NCBI RefSeq assembly: GCF_030811835.1
Contig: NZ_JAUSRO010000002.1
Span: 310,001-374,000, forward strand
Origin: Variovorax ginsengisoli
GTDB taxonomy: Bacteria > Pseudomonadota > Gammaproteobacteria > Burkholderiales > Burkholderiaceae_C
DNA: 64,000 nt
Direction of reading: 5' to 3'
The position numbers and the translations under genes are program-made. Below, piece by piece: positions 17,141 to 26,456 of the stretch; position 1 is the stretch's first letter; each line of letters opens with the position of its first letter. The notes below the pieces were generated by a model. The model was given only the letters and a program-made list of their open reading frames with translations, was not told the DNA's origin and searched no databases.

Positions 17141-18322
17141 TCAGAGCCCGGCGGCCGCCCGCAGCGCCGCAGCCTGCGTCGTCGCTTCCCAGGTGAACTC
17201 CGGCTCTTCGCGGCCGAAGTGACCGTAGGCGGCGGTCTTCTGGTAGATCGGGCGCAGCAGGTCGAGCATCTGGATGATGCCCTTCGGGCGCAGGTCGAAA
17301 TGTTCGCGCACGAGTTCGGCGATCTTCTCGTCGGGGATCACGCCGGTACCTTCTGTGTAGACCGTGATGTTCATCGGCTGGGCCACGCCGATCGCGTAGG
17401 CGACCTGGATCTGGCACTGGCGCGCGAGGCCGGCAGCCACGATGTTCTTGGCCACGTAACGCGCGGCGTAGGCGGCCGAGCGATCGACCTTGCTCGGATC
17501 CTTGCCCGAGAATGCGCCGCCGCCGTGCGGGCAGGCGCCGCCGTAGGTGTCGACGATGATCTTGCGGCCCGTCAGGCCGCAGTCGCCCTGCGGGCCGCCG
17601 ATGACGAAGCGACCGGTCGGGTTGATCAGGTAGCGGGTGTTCTGCAGCCATTCCTTCGGCAGCACCGGCTTGATGATCTCTTCGATGATGGCTTCGTTGA
17701 ACGAAGCCTTCATCTTGGTCGGCGTCTCGCTCTGGTCGGGGTGGTGCTGGGTCGACAGCACCACTGTGTCGATGCTGTGCGGCTTGCCGTCGACGTAGCG
17801 CATCGTGACCTGGCTCTTGGCGTCGGGGCGCAGGAAGGGCAGGCGGCCGTCCTTGCGCAGCTGGGCCTGGCGCTCGACCAGGCGGTGCGCGTAGTAGATG
17901 GGCGCGGGCATCAGCTCGGGCGTCTCGTCGCAGGCGTAGCCGAACATGAGGCCTTGGTCGCCGGCGCCGGTGTTCAGGTGGTCGTCGCTGGCGTGGTCCA
18001 CGCCCTGGGCGATGTCATTGGACTGCTTGTCGTAGCAGACCATCACGGCACAACCCTTGTAGTCGATGCCGTAGTCGGTGTTGTCGTAGCCGATGCGCTT
18101 GATGGTGTCGCGCGCGACCTGGATGTAGTCGACATGCGCGTTGGTCGTGATCTCGCCGGCCAGCACCACCAGGCCGGTGTTGGTCAGCGTCTCGGCGGCC
18201 ACACGGCTGCGCGGGTCCTGCTCGAAGATCGCGTCGAGGATCGCGTCGGAGATCTGATCGGCGACCTTGTCGGGGTGGCCTTCGGAGACGGATTCGGAAG
18301 TAAAGAGAAAGTCGTTCGCCAT
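17141..18322 (-). CDS. metK: S-adenosylmethionine synthetase
   Basis: A 393-residue MetK of normal length making SAM from methionine and ATP in the cytoplasm. The GHPDK motif is at residues 15-19, GAGDQG at 119-124, and the glycine-rich GGGAFSGKD loop near 260-270. The start at 18322 gives the standard N-terminus [13 protein letters not shown]. It is divergent from two acyltransferase genes and converges on the RidA gene. The upstream region 18323-18480 can form three successive hairpins, so leader-based regulation is possible but unproven. Confidence 0.97.
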   Translation of the reverse strand: MANDFLFTSESVSEGHPDKVADQISDAILDAIFEQDPRSRVAAETLTNTGLVVLAGEITTNAHVDYIQVARDTIKRIGYDNTDYGIDYKGCAVMVCYDKQSNDIAQGVDHASDDHLNTGAGDQGLMFGYACDETPELMPAPIYYAHRLVERQAQLRKDGRLPFLRPDAKSQVTMRYVDGKPHSIDTVVLSTQHHPDQSETPTKMKASFNEAIIEEIIKPVLPKEWLQNTRYLINPTGRFVIGGPQGDCGLTGRKIIVDTYGGACPHGGGAFSGKDPSKVDRSAAYAARYVAKNIVAAGLARQCQIQVAYAIGVAQPMNITVYTEGTGVIPDEKIAELVREHFDLRPKGIIQMLDLLRPIYQKTAAYGHFGREEPEFTWEATTQAAALRAAAGL

Positions 18323-18343
18323 TTAGATAAAACTCCATCGGTC

Positions 18344-18431
18344 GGTTGGCGCGTTGCCAGCCCGGGAGCTTCGGCGAACGCTTTAGCAGATGGCCTGTCC
18401 GGCCACGGCACAATGCATCGAGCATCTGTGC
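18344..18431 (-). promoter_or_regulatory. Structured leader candidate upstream of metK
   Basis: Read on the minus strand, three hairpins follow one another before the metK start: GCACAgATGC pairing with GCATTGTGC (18431-18408), TGGCC pairing with GGCCA (18405-18391), and an imperfect GGCTGGC/GCCAACC stem (18362-18344). A TAGAAT box at 18480-18475 could be the -10 of a transcript with a leader of roughly 145 bases; no good -35 is seen. I do not recognise an SAH or SAM riboswitch consensus. Confidence 0.35.
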
Positions 18432-18541
18432 TTTGTCGCCCTGCAAGTAGTTCCATAACTCAGCGACAATTTCGATTCTATTCGAGGCTCATGCCCCTTG
18501 CATCCGTGCGTCAAGCGCCTAAAGACCCTCTGTATTCCTGA

Positions 18542-19432
18542 ATGATTGTTCTGTTCCGCCTGCTCGCCCGCGTGCCCTTGTCATGGATGCACCAGCTGGG
18601 CGTGGTGTTCGGATGGCTGGTGTGGTGGACTTCGCCGGGTTACCGGCGCCGTTTCCGTGCCAATGCCGAGGCTGCGGGGTTCACCCCTGCCCAGTACCGC
18701 CCGGCCATCGGTGCGGCCGGCGCCATGGTGGCCGAACTGCCGTGGCTTTGGCTGCGTCCGCAAGGCGAAAGTGTGCTGTCCAAGGTGGTGCGCTGGGAGG
18801 GCATCGAAGCGTTCGAGGCCGCGCTGGCGGCGCGCAAGGGCGTGATCATCATTTCGCCGCACCTGGGCAGTTGGGAGATGTACGGCCAGGCGCTGGGCGA
18901 GCGCTTCGTCGCGCAGTACGGTCCGTTGACGGCACTCTTTCGGCCCGCTCGCAAGTCGTGGATGACCGAACTGGTCGCCGGTTCGCGCGATCGTCCGGGC
19001 CTGCACACATTGCCCACCTCCGTGGCAGGCGTGCGGGGGCTGATGCGCGTGCTGCGCGCGGGCGGCTACACCGGCCTGCTGCCCGACCAGGTGCCGCCGC
19101 TGGGGCAGGGCGTGTGGGCGCCTTTCCTGGGCCGGCCCGCCTACACCATGACGCTGCTGCCGCGCCTGGCGCAGCAGACGGGCGCGCGCGTGTTCCTGGG
19201 CGTGTGCGAGCGCCTGCCGCGCGGCCGGGGCTACGTGATTCGCTGCGAGCCCTTCGACGGCACCGCGCTCAACGATCCCAAGGCCACGCCCGAGGCCGCC
19301 GCCGCCGCGATGAACGAAGGCATCGAGCGGCTGGTGCGCGCGCTGCCGGGCCAGTACGTGTGGGACTACGCGCGCTTCAAGCAGCCCAGGGGCGATGCCG
19401 CCGGCACGCCGCCCCGGGAGGCTGCGCCATGA
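18542..19432 (+). CDS. Lysophospholipid/lipid A acyltransferase, LpxL-like (first of two)
   Basis: A 296-residue LABLAT-family acyltransferase with an N-terminal membrane anchor and the catalytic H-x4-E motif at H107-E112 (HLGSWE). Family members add secondary acyl chains to lipid A at the inner membrane face. The gene begins at 18542, divergent from metK, and its stop overlaps the next acyltransferase by 4 bases. It is paired with a homologue, a common arrangement next to metK in Comamonadaceae. Which of the two adds the first chain is not evident. Confidence 0.85.
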   Translation: MIVLFRLLARVPLSWMHQLGVVFGWLVWWTSPGYRRRFRANAEAAGFTPAQYRPAIGAAGAMVAELPWLWLRPQGESVLSKVVRWEGIEAFEAALAARKGVIIISPHLGSWEMYGQALGERFVAQYGPLTALFRPARKSWMTELVAGSRDRPGLHTLPTSVAGVRGLMRVLRAGGYTGLLPDQVPPLGQGVWAPFLGRPAYTMTLLPRLAQQTGARVFLGVCERLPRGRGYVIRCEPFDGTALNDPKATPEAAAAAMNEGIERLVRALPGQYVWDYARFKQPRGDAAGTPPREAAP

Positions 19433-20313
19433 GCATCACGACACGCCTGGGCCTGGGCTTCATGCGGGTGTTGGCGCACGCGCCGCTGCCGCTGGTGCGC
19501 GGGCTCGGTCGCTTCCTCGGCCACGTGCTGCATACGGTGGCCGTGCCACGCCGCAAGGTCGTTGATATCAACCTGGCGCTGTGCTTTCCGCACAAGTCGG
19601 CGCACGAGCGGCGTGCCATCGCACGCGAGACCTTCGTCTTCGTCGCGCAATCCTGGCTGGACCGCAGCTGGCTCTGGCATGCGCCCAAGGCGGTGGTGGC
19701 GTCGCGTTTGCGCGTGGTGGGTGATGCCGCCGAGATCGAAGAAATCGCGCACGGGACGGCGCCCATGATCCTGTTCGCACCGCATTTCTACGGCCTGGAC
19801 GCCGCGGCGACGGCACTCACTATGCGCACGATGCGCGCGTCGAACACCATCTACACCCCTCAGCGCAACGTGCTGGTCGACGCATGGATCCGTGAAGGCC
19901 GCGGGCGCTTTGGCAACGTGATCACGCTCAACCGGGGCGATGGCATCAAGCCGGTGCTCCAGGGGCTGCGCAAGAACGGCGTGCTGTACCTTCTGCCGGA
20001 CATGGATTTCGGGCGGGATCACACCGTGTTCGTACCGTTCTACGGCGTCCAGGCATCCACCATTCCGTCGCTGTCGCGCTTTTCGCGCCTGGGCAAGGCC
20101 AAGGTGGTGCCGGTCGTCTCCCGGCTCACTCCGACGGGCTACGACATCGAGGTGCTGCCGGCGTGGCAAGACTTCCCGAGCGACGACGCCGTGGCCGACA
20201 CGGCCCTCATGAACAAGCGGCTGCAGGGCTACATCGACACCATGCCCTCGCAGTATTACTGGGTACACCGGCGCTTCAAGACGCGCCCCGACGGCGAGCC
20301 GCCGGTCTACTGA
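19429..20313 (+). CDS. Lysophospholipid/lipid A acyltransferase, LpxL/LpxM-like (second of two)
   Basis: A 294-residue homologue of the preceding protein with the active-site H-x4-D motif at H119-D124 (HFYGLD) and an RPARKS-like substrate region replaced by TPQRNVLVD. The ATG at 19429 overlaps the first gene's stop by 4 bases, so both are translated together and probably act in sequence on lipid A. The stop at 20311-20313 overlaps the convergent hydrolase gene by 7 bases. Confidence 0.85.
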   Translation: MSITTRLGLGFMRVLAHAPLPLVRGLGRFLGHVLHTVAVPRRKVVDINLALCFPHKSAHERRAIARETFVFVAQSWLDRSWLWHAPKAVVASRLRVVGDAAEIEEIAHGTAPMILFAPHFYGLDAAATALTMRTMRASNTIYTPQRNVLVDAWIREGRGRFGNVITLNRGDGIKPVLQGLRKNGVLYLLPDMDFGRDHTVFVPFYGVQASTIPSLSRFSRLGKAKVVPVVSRLTPTGYDIEVLPAWQDFPSDDAVADTALMNKRLQGYIDTMPSQYYWVHRRFKTRPDGEPPVY

Positions 20314-21224
20314 GGCGCCAGACGCACGAAGCTGGCGATCTCGTGCGCCACGCGCTCGGGCTGCTCGTGGACGATCCAGTGGGTGGCGCCCGGCACGCGA
20401 CACAGCGTGAGGTCGCCCACGTAATCGTCCAGGCCGTCGAGCAGGCTGGGCAACAGCGCGACGTCGTCGAGCGCCCAGATCACCAGCGTCGGCACGTCCA
20501 CCGTCAGCCGTTCGCGCGGCGGAATGCGGATCTCGGCGGCCGGCTGGCCTGGGGGCGCCGGCTTGAGCGGCGTCACGCGGTAGAGGTTGCATCCGCCCAC
20601 CAGCCCGGCGCCCCACAGGGCACGGTACTGGTCCTTGACCGGCTCGGTGAGCCAGGTGGGACCGCCTGTAGCGGCGTCAGCGCCCTGCAGGAACGGCCAC
20701 ATTCGCCGGAAGTCGTCTTCGGCCAACAGTGCCTCGGCATCGGGCCGGGCGAGGAAATTCATGTAGGCACTGGCAGCCTGCTGCGCCGGGCTGTCGCGCA
20801 GTTCGCGGGCAAAGGTGCCCGGATGCGGCGAATTCAGGATCACCAGCCGGTCGACCTGCTGCGGGAACGCGTTGGCGTAGCCCCAGCCGAAGGCGCCACC
20901 CCAGTCGTGAGCGACCAGCACGGCGATGCGGCCATCGGGGCTTTCGGTCGCCGCCAGTTGCTGGATGTCCTGGATCAGCAGGTGCGCACGGTAGTCGGCC
21001 GGATCGGCTGGCGCGCTCGAGTGCTCGAAACCGCGCAGATTGGGCGCCACGCAGCGGTACCCGCCCTGGGCGGGCTGGGAAAAATGATCGAGCAGGCCGT
21101 CCCAGATGAAGGCTCCCTCGGGAAAACCATGAAGAAACACCATCAGTGGGCGTCCGGGCGTGCCGCTGGCACGGCAGCTGAGCGTCGTGCCGTTGGGCAG
21201 CAGGCGCTGGAAGGTCTCGATCAT
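20307..21224 (-). CDS. Alpha/beta hydrolase, epoxide hydrolase/haloalkane dehalogenase-like
   Basis: A 305-residue alpha/beta-hydrolase. The oxyanion region is HGFPE at residues 32-36, the nucleophile is D107 in HDWGG, and the C-terminal catalytic histidine is in GATHWIVHE. An aspartate nucleophile with an HGxP motif points to the epoxide hydrolase/dehalogenase branch rather than esterases. The ATG at 21224 follows a hairpin repeat (copy B) that separates it from engB on the same strand. The natural substrate is unknown. Confidence 0.83.
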   Translation of the reverse strand: MIETFQRLLPNGTTLSCRASGTPGRPLMVFLHGFPEGAFIWDGLLDHFSQPAQGGYRCVAPNLRGFEHSSAPADPADYRAHLLIQDIQQLAATESPDGRIAVLVAHDWGGAFGWGYANAFPQQVDRLVILNSPHPGTFARELRDSPAQQAASAYMNFLARPDAEALLAEDDFRRMWPFLQGADAATGGPTWLTEPVKDQYRALWGAGLVGGCNLYRVTPLKPAPPGQPAAEIRIPPRERLTVDVPTLVIWALDDVALLPSLLDGLDDYVGDLTLCRVPGATHWIVHEQPERVAHEIASFVRLAPQ

Positions 21225-21257
21225 TGGTCGTGTCTCCTTGATTCGGCGCGTTGTCCA

Positions 21258-21348
21258 GGAACACCGTGGAACCGGCTCCGCCGGGCCACCGGTGTTGCCC
21301 CCGGAACGGGGTGGGCGGCCACACGAAGTGGGCAAGCCTGGGGGCGAG
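21258..21348 (-). repeat. Dispersed intergenic hairpin repeat, copy B
   Basis: A 91-base element similar along its whole length to 5701-5794. On the minus strand it begins right after the engB stop and ends before the hydrolase gene, the same placement relative to transcription as copy A. The CCGGC/GCCGG stem (21272-21284) is kept with a changed loop, and the CCCC/GGGG stem lies at 21299-21311. Conservation of stems over loops suggests selection on structure. Confidence 0.75.
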
Positions 21349-21349
21349 C

Positions 21350-22033
21350 CTATTCCTTGGGGTGAGCCCAGCGCCAGAGCAGTTCGGCGGCATCCTCCAC
21401 CCCCTGCTTCTTCAGCGCGGAGAACAGTTTGACCTCGCCGCCGCCGGCCTGCAGTCGCATGATGGACAGTGCCTTGGCGCCGTCCGAGCGCGTGAGCTTG
21501 TCGGACTTGGTCAGCAGGATCAGGAACTTGAGGCCCTGCTCGACACGCGGGCGGATGACTTCGAGCAGGATTTCGTCGAGTTCGGTCATGCCATGGCGCG
21601 GGTCGCACATCAGCACCACGCCGCGCAGGTTCTCGCGCGTCATGAGGTAGTTGCCCATCACACGCTGCCAGCGCAGCTTGGCTTCCTTGGGCACGGCCGC
21701 ATAGCCATAGCCAGGCAGGTCGGCCAGCACGGCGTCGTCGACCTTCTGCTTGCCCACGCCGAACAGGTTGATGTGCTGTGTGCGGCCTGGCGTCTTGGAG
21801 GCAAAGGCCAGGCGCGTCTGTTGCGTGAGGGTGTTGATGGCCGTGGACTTGCCGGCGTTGGAGCGTCCGACAAACGCGATTTCAGGCAGGTCGAGCGCCG
21901 GCAGATGCTCGAGTTGGGGGGCGCTCGTGAGGAAGTGGGCGGTGTGCAACCAGCCCATGGCCGTGCGGGTCCGGTCGGGGGCAGGCGCCGCGTTCGGCGA
22001 TGCGGGAGCCGGTGAGGGCACAGGGGTGGTCAT
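21350..22033 (-). CDS. engB: Ribosome biogenesis GTPase EngB (YihA/YsxC)
   Basis: A 227-residue TRAFAC GTPase needed for large ribosomal subunit assembly. The G1 motif GRSNAGKS is at residues 56-63, the G3 region is DLPGYGYA, and G4 is TKSD. The first 25 or so residues form a proline/alanine-rich extension before the conserved AHFLTSAPQ segment; a later start at residue 26 (ATG) is possible. It is divergent from the cytochrome c4 gene. Confidence 0.93.
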   Translation of the reverse strand: MTTPVPSPAPASPNAAPAPDRTRTAMGWLHTAHFLTSAPQLEHLPALDLPEIAFVGRSNAGKSTAINTLTQQTRLAFASKTPGRTQHINLFGVGKQKVDDAVLADLPGYGYAAVPKEAKLRWQRVMGNYLMTRENLRGVVLMCDPRHGMTELDEILLEVIRPRVEQGLKFLILLTKSDKLTRSDGAKALSIMRLQAGGGEVKLFSALKKQGVEDAAELLWRWAHPKE

Positions 22034-22105
22034 CAGGGAGACTTTCTTAACGGGGGGGCCATTGTAGAATCGCGCGGTTTTGCGCCATAAAAGCGAGCCC
22101 CCGAT

Positions 22106-22771
22106 ATGAAGTTGTTTGCCAAATTAATGCTTGCAGCCCTCGTGGGCGCGGCCTCCAGCGCAAGTTTCGCCGCCGACGAGCCTGCCCCGGCCGCCGCCGT
22201 CGCGAAGCCGGCCAAGCCGGATCCGGCCAAGGGAGACACCGTCTTCAATGCAACGCCCGCCAACAGCCAGAGCTGTGCGTCGTGCCACAACGCGGACGGC
22301 AATTCAGCCATCGCGAGCAATCCCAAGCTGGCCCAGCAGCATCCGGAATACATCCTCAAGCAGCTCCAGGACTTCAAGTCGGGTGCACGCAAGAGCGCCA
22401 TCATGAAGCCGCTCGCCTCGGCCTTGTCCGAGGAGGACATGCGCAACATCGCCTGGTTCGTCGGCTCCAAGAAGATCAAGACCGGTTTCTCCAAGGAGAA
22501 GGACCTGGTCGCCATGGGCGAGAAGATCTACCGCGGTGGCATTGCCGATCGCCAGATTCCGGCCTGCGCCAGCTGCCACAGCCCCAACGGCGCGGGCTTG
22601 CCTGCGCAGTACCCCCGCCTGGGAGGTCAGCATGCCGACTACACGAGCGCCCAGCTGGTGGCTTTCCGCGATGGCGTGCGCCTCAACAGCGGGCCGATGA
22701 CCGGCGTCGCCGCCAAGCTCAACGACCGCGAGATCAAGGCCGTTTCAGACTACATCGCCGGATTGCGTTGA
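22106..22771 (+). CDS. Diheme cytochrome c4
   Basis: A 221-residue periplasmic c-type cytochrome with a Sec signal peptide (cleavage after SFA near residue 22) and two heme-binding CxxCH sites at C57-H61 and C154-H158. The size and the tandem arrangement are those of cytochrome c4, an electron carrier to terminal oxidases. It stands directly before the resB/ccsA cytochrome c maturation genes, from which a strong terminator separates it. Confidence 0.92.
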   Translation: MKLFAKLMLAALVGAASSASFAADEPAPAAAVAKPAKPDPAKGDTVFNATPANSQSCASCHNADGNSAIASNPKLAQQHPEYILKQLQDFKSGARKSAIMKPLASALSEEDMRNIAWFVGSKKIKTGFSKEKDLVAMGEKIYRGGIADRQIPACASCHSPNGAGLPAQYPRLGGQHADYTSAQLVAFRDGVRLNSGPMTGVAAKLNDREIKAVSDYIAGLR

Positions 22772-22832
22772 TCCGCATGCCGTCCGCGCGGCGTGCCGCG
22801 ACGTCGACCCACCGCCAATAACAATCCCAACA

Positions 22833-22867
22833 GGGCGGGCCGATCCATCCGGATGGCCCGCCCTTTT
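22833..22867 (+). terminator. Rho-independent terminator after cytochrome c4
   Basis: A perfect 9-base stem GGGCGGGCC (22833-22841) / GGCCCGCCC (22855-22863) with a 13-base loop followed by TTTT. It lies 62 bases after the cytochrome c4 stop and 30 bases before the resB start, so resB probably has its own promoter or depends on read-through. Confidence 0.88.
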
Positions 22868-22896
22868 GCTTTCCCTTTTCCCTCGCAAGCCCATTC

Positions 22897-25062
22897 ATGT
22901 CAGTTTCCACCCACGGTCTTCGCGTTCGGCGCGGTCCCCAGGCGGTTCGCGCCACGGTGGAGCTGTTTTCGTCGATGCGCTTTGCCATCGCGCTGCTCAC
23001 GATCATCTGCATCGCCTCGATCATCGGCACGGTGCTCAAGCAGCATGAACCGCTGGGCAACTACGTCAACCAGTTCGGGCCTTTCTGGGCGCAGGTGTTC
23101 CGTGCGGCCAGACTCGACACGATCTACAGCGCCTGGTGGTTCCTGCTGATCCTGCTCTTCCTGGTGATCAGCACGTCGCTGTGCATTGCGCGCAACACAC
23201 CGCACATCCTGAAGGATCTGCGCACTTTCAAGGAAGGCATTCGCGCGCAGAGCCTCAAGGCCTTCGGCCAGCGGGCCGAGGCGGCCCTGGATGCAGCACC
23301 GCAGGCCGAGGCCCAGCGCATCGGCCGGATGCTCTCGGGCGGCGGCTGGAAGGTCAAGCTGCAGCACCGCACGCAGGAAGGCCAGTCCCAGGGCTGGATG
23401 GTGGCCGCGCGCGCTGGCGGCGCCCACAAGCTGGGCTACATCGCCGCGCATGGTGCGATCGTGCTGATCTGCGTGGGCGGGCTGTTCGATGGGGATCTCG
23501 TGGTCCGTGCGCAGACCTGGTTCAACGGCAAGAGCGTGTACACCGGTGGCGGGTTGATCGCCGATGTGGCGCCCGAGCATCGCCTGTCGCCGGCCAACCC
23601 GACCTTTCGCGGCAACATCCTGGTGCCCGAGGGCGGCCGTTCGAGCGTGGCCATCCTCAACCAGGCCGATGGTGTGCTGCTGCAGGACCTGCCGTTCTCC
23701 ATCGAGTTGAAGAAATTCATCGTCGACTACTACTCCACCGGCATGCCCAAGCTGTTCGCCAGCGAGGTGGTGTTGCACGACCGCGCCACCGGCGAGCAGG
23801 TGCCCGCGCGCATCGAGGTCAACCATCCGGCCAGCTACAAGGGCGTGGAGATCTACCAGTCCAGCTTCGACGACGGCGGTTCGGGCGTGAAGCTCAACGC
23901 GGTGCCGATGGCCATGGGCGTGAAGCCTTTCGAGATCGACGGCACCATCGGCAGCAGCGCCGAAATCGACGCTGGCGGCAGCAAGCTCACGCTGGAATAC
24001 GTCGCGCTGCGGGTGATCAACGTCGAGAACTTCGCCGATGGCGGGCCGCTGTCGAGCGGCGCAGACGTGCGCAAGGTCGACCTGCGCAGCGACATCGAAT
24101 CGCGCCTCGGTGCCGCCAACAAGACGAACAAGCCCAAGACCCTTCGCAACATCGGACCGAGCTTCGGCTACAAGCTGCGCGATGCGGCAGGACAGGCACG
24201 GGAATACCAGAACTACATGGTGCCGGTCGACACGGGCGACGGCCAGCCGGTGTTCCTGCTGGGCGTGCGCGAGCGGCCGGAAGAACCGTTTCGCTATCTG
24301 CGCGTGCCGTCCGACGACCAGGGATCGATGGCCGGCTTCACCCGCATGCGCAGGGCGCTGGCAGACCCTGGCCTGCGTGCCCGTGCGGTCGAGCGGTATG
24401 TTGCGCGCGCCACCGATCCGAAGCGTCCGGAACTGGCCGCGCAGTTGCGCGTGTCGGCCGCGCGGGCGCTCGACCTGTTCGCCGGTGCCGAGCGCGCGAA
24501 GAACGACGCCGTCAGCCAGGGCGGTTGGCAGGCGATTGCTGAGTTCATGGAAGCCAACGTGCCCGAGGCCGAGCGCGAGCGCGCGGGCACGGTGCTGGTG
24601 CGCATCCTGAACGACGTGCTGTTCGAGGTGCTCAACCTGAGCCGCGAATCGGCGGGCCTGGCCGCGCTGCCCAGCGATTCGGCATCACAGGCCTTTCTCA
24701 CGCAGGCGGTGCTGGCCATCAGCGATGCGCATTTCTACCCGGCACCGGTCGCCCTGATGATGACGGACTTCAAGCAGGTCCAGGCGAGCGTGTTCCAGGT
24801 GGCGCGCGCACCCGGCAAGAACGTCGTCTACCTGGGCTGCTTGCTGCTGATCGTCGGCATCTTCTCGATGCTCTATGTGCGAGAGCGCAGACTGTGGGTG
24901 TGGCTGACGCCGCGTGAACCCATGGCCGACCCCCCTGGCGGCGCGGGCGGCAGTCAGGCGACGATGGCGTTCTCGGTGAACAGGCGCACCATGGACACCG
25001 ACCGCGAATTCGACAATCTCAAAGACAAGCTGCTGGCCATCAAGAAGGAGACAGCGTCATGA
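22897..25062 (+). CDS. resB: Cytochrome c biogenesis protein ResB (Ccs1)
   Basis: A 721-residue membrane protein of the system II cytochrome c maturation pathway. Three hydrophobic segments lie in the N-terminal 190 residues (FAIALLTIICIASIIGTVL near residue 30, a second near 75, a third near 185), followed by a large periplasmic domain and a last membrane segment near 650. ResB with CcsA exports heme and ligates it to apocytochromes. Its stop overlaps ccsA by 4 bases. Placement beside cytochrome c4 is consistent with its role. Confidence 0.93.
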   Translation: MSVSTHGLRVRRGPQAVRATVELFSSMRFAIALLTIICIASIIGTVLKQHEPLGNYVNQFGPFWAQVFRAARLDTIYSAWWFLLILLFLVISTSLCIARNTPHILKDLRTFKEGIRAQSLKAFGQRAEAALDAAPQAEAQRIGRMLSGGGWKVKLQHRTQEGQSQGWMVAARAGGAHKLGYIAAHGAIVLICVGGLFDGDLVVRAQTWFNGKSVYTGGGLIADVAPEHRLSPANPTFRGNILVPEGGRSSVAILNQADGVLLQDLPFSIELKKFIVDYYSTGMPKLFASEVVLHDRATGEQVPARIEVNHPASYKGVEIYQSSFDDGGSGVKLNAVPMAMGVKPFEIDGTIGSSAEIDAGGSKLTLEYVALRVINVENFADGGPLSSGADVRKVDLRSDIESRLGAANKTNKPKTLRNIGPSFGYKLRDAAGQAREYQNYMVPVDTGDGQPVFLLGVRERPEEPFRYLRVPSDDQGSMAGFTRMRRALADPGLRARAVERYVARATDPKRPELAAQLRVSAARALDLFAGAERAKNDAVSQGGWQAIAEFMEANVPEAERERAGTVLVRILNDVLFEVLNLSRESAGLAALPSDSASQAFLTQAVLAISDAHFYPAPVALMMTDFKQVQASVFQVARAPGKNVVYLGCLLLIVGIFSMLYVRERRLWVWLTPREPMADPPGGAGGSQATMAFSVNRRTMDTDREFDNLKDKLLAIKKETAS

Positions 25063-26375
25063 ACACCACGACCCTCAGGCTCAACGACAGCTGGCTGTCG
25101 CGCCGCAACCTGTTCGACTGGGTGTTTGCCGCGCTGGTGGCCGCCGGAGGGCTGTTCGCCTTCGCGCGCTACGGCGCGTCGATGGACTATTACGAAAAGC
25201 CCATCCTGCTGGCCGCACTCGCCGCCATGGTCTGGCTCGGCTGGTTCTGGCGGCCGCTGCGCGTGCTGGCGGTCGTCGTGGCCGCAGCCAGCATCCTGGC
25301 CGTCAGCTCCTACCAGGGCGACCTGGCGCGCGCCGACACGGTGTTCTGGCTCAAGTACTTCCTGTCGAGCCAGTCGGCCATTCTCTGGATGAGCGTGCTG
25401 CTGTTCATGAGCACGACCTTCTACTGGCTCGGCCTCTTCGGCGGCAAGCAGGGCGATGCGATGGAGCTCATCGGCTCGCGGCTGGCCTGGGCCGGCGTCA
25501 CCATGGCGCTGATCGGCACCATGGTGCGCTGGTACGAAAGCCACCAGCTCGGCCCGGACATTGGCCACATTCCCGTGAGCAACCTCTACGAAGTGTTCGT
25601 GCTCTTCGCCTGGCTCACGACCGCTTTCTATCTGTATTTCGAAGCGCGTTACCGCACACGTGCCATCGGGGCCTTCGTGATGCTGGTGGTGAGCGCGTCC
25701 GTGGGTTTCCTGCTGTGGTACACGCTGGTTCGCGATGCCCACGAGATCCAGCCGCTGGTGCCGGCGCTGCAGAGCTGGTGGATGAAGCTGCATGTGCCGG
25801 CCAATTTCATCGGCTACGGCACCTTCTCCCTCGCGGCCATGGTGGCCTTCGCCTACCTCATCAAGGAGCAGGCCGACGAGACGCGCTGGTACAGGCTCAC
25901 ACCGATCTGGCTGCTCGGTGTGGCGCTGTGCTTCGTGCCTGTGGCATTCCGCCAGCGCGTGCAGGAGGCGGGTGGCAGCTACTGGGTGGTCTACGCGGTC
26001 ATTTCCGCGCTGATCGCCGCGGGCATCCTGATGGGGCGCAAGCGCATCGCCGCCCGGCTGCCGGCCAACGAGGTGCTGGACGACGTCATGTACAAGTCCA
26101 TCACCGTGGGTTTCGCGTTCTTCACCATCGCCACGGTGCTGGGTGCCCTGTGGGCAGCCGACGCGTGGGGCGGTTACTGGAGCTGGGACCCGAAGGAGAC
26201 CTGGGCGCTGATCGTCTGGCTCAACTACGCCGCCTGGCTGCACATGCGGCTGGTCAAGGGCTTGCGCGGCACGGTGGCGGCCTGGTGGGCCCTGGCAGGC
26301 CTGGCGGTGACGACGTTCGCATTCCTGGGAGTGAACATGTTCCTGAGCGGCCTGCACAGCTACGGCACGCTTTGA
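25059..26375 (+). CDS. ccsA: Cytochrome c biogenesis protein CcsA/CcsB (heme handling)
   Basis: A 438-residue polytopic protein with the tryptophan-rich heme-handling motif WAADAWGGYWSWDPKETWAL (in part) near residues 365-385, the WWD domain signature of system II cytochrome c synthases. About eight membrane segments are visible. The 4-base overlap with resB shows translation coupling of the two synthase subunits, which act at the outer face of the inner membrane. Confidence 0.93.
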   Translation: MNTTTLRLNDSWLSRRNLFDWVFAALVAAGGLFAFARYGASMDYYEKPILLAALAAMVWLGWFWRPLRVLAVVVAAASILAVSSYQGDLARADTVFWLKYFLSSQSAILWMSVLLFMSTTFYWLGLFGGKQGDAMELIGSRLAWAGVTMALIGTMVRWYESHQLGPDIGHIPVSNLYEVFVLFAWLTTAFYLYFEARYRTRAIGAFVMLVVSASVGFLLWYTLVRDAHEIQPLVPALQSWWMKLHVPANFIGYGTFSLAAMVAFAYLIKEQADETRWYRLTPIWLLGVALCFVPVAFRQRVQEAGGSYWVVYAVISALIAAGILMGRKRIAARLPANEVLDDVMYKSITVGFAFFTIATVLGALWAADAWGGYWSWDPKETWALIVWLNYAAWLHMRLVKGLRGTVAAWWALAGLAVTTFAFLGVNMFLSGLHSYGTL

Positions 26376-26456
26376 AACCGAAAGCCCCCGCGCCGCGTAA
26401 ACAACACAGGTTTGGCAAAAATGCGGGCTGTGTTTCCCGCAATCGAAAGGCGCCCC

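Noticed and set aside
18323..18480. Known SAH or SAM riboswitch upstream of metK
   Set aside because: Hairpins are present, but I could not match a known consensus; kept only as an unclassified leader candidate.
23436..23720. Antisense short frame inside resB
   Set aside because: Shadow frame with no start context or motif.
26403..26434. AACACAG/CTGTGTT inverted repeat before msrP as an operator or terminator
   Set aside because: Only a 7-base match with an 18-base loop and no T-run on the relevant strand; too weak to call.
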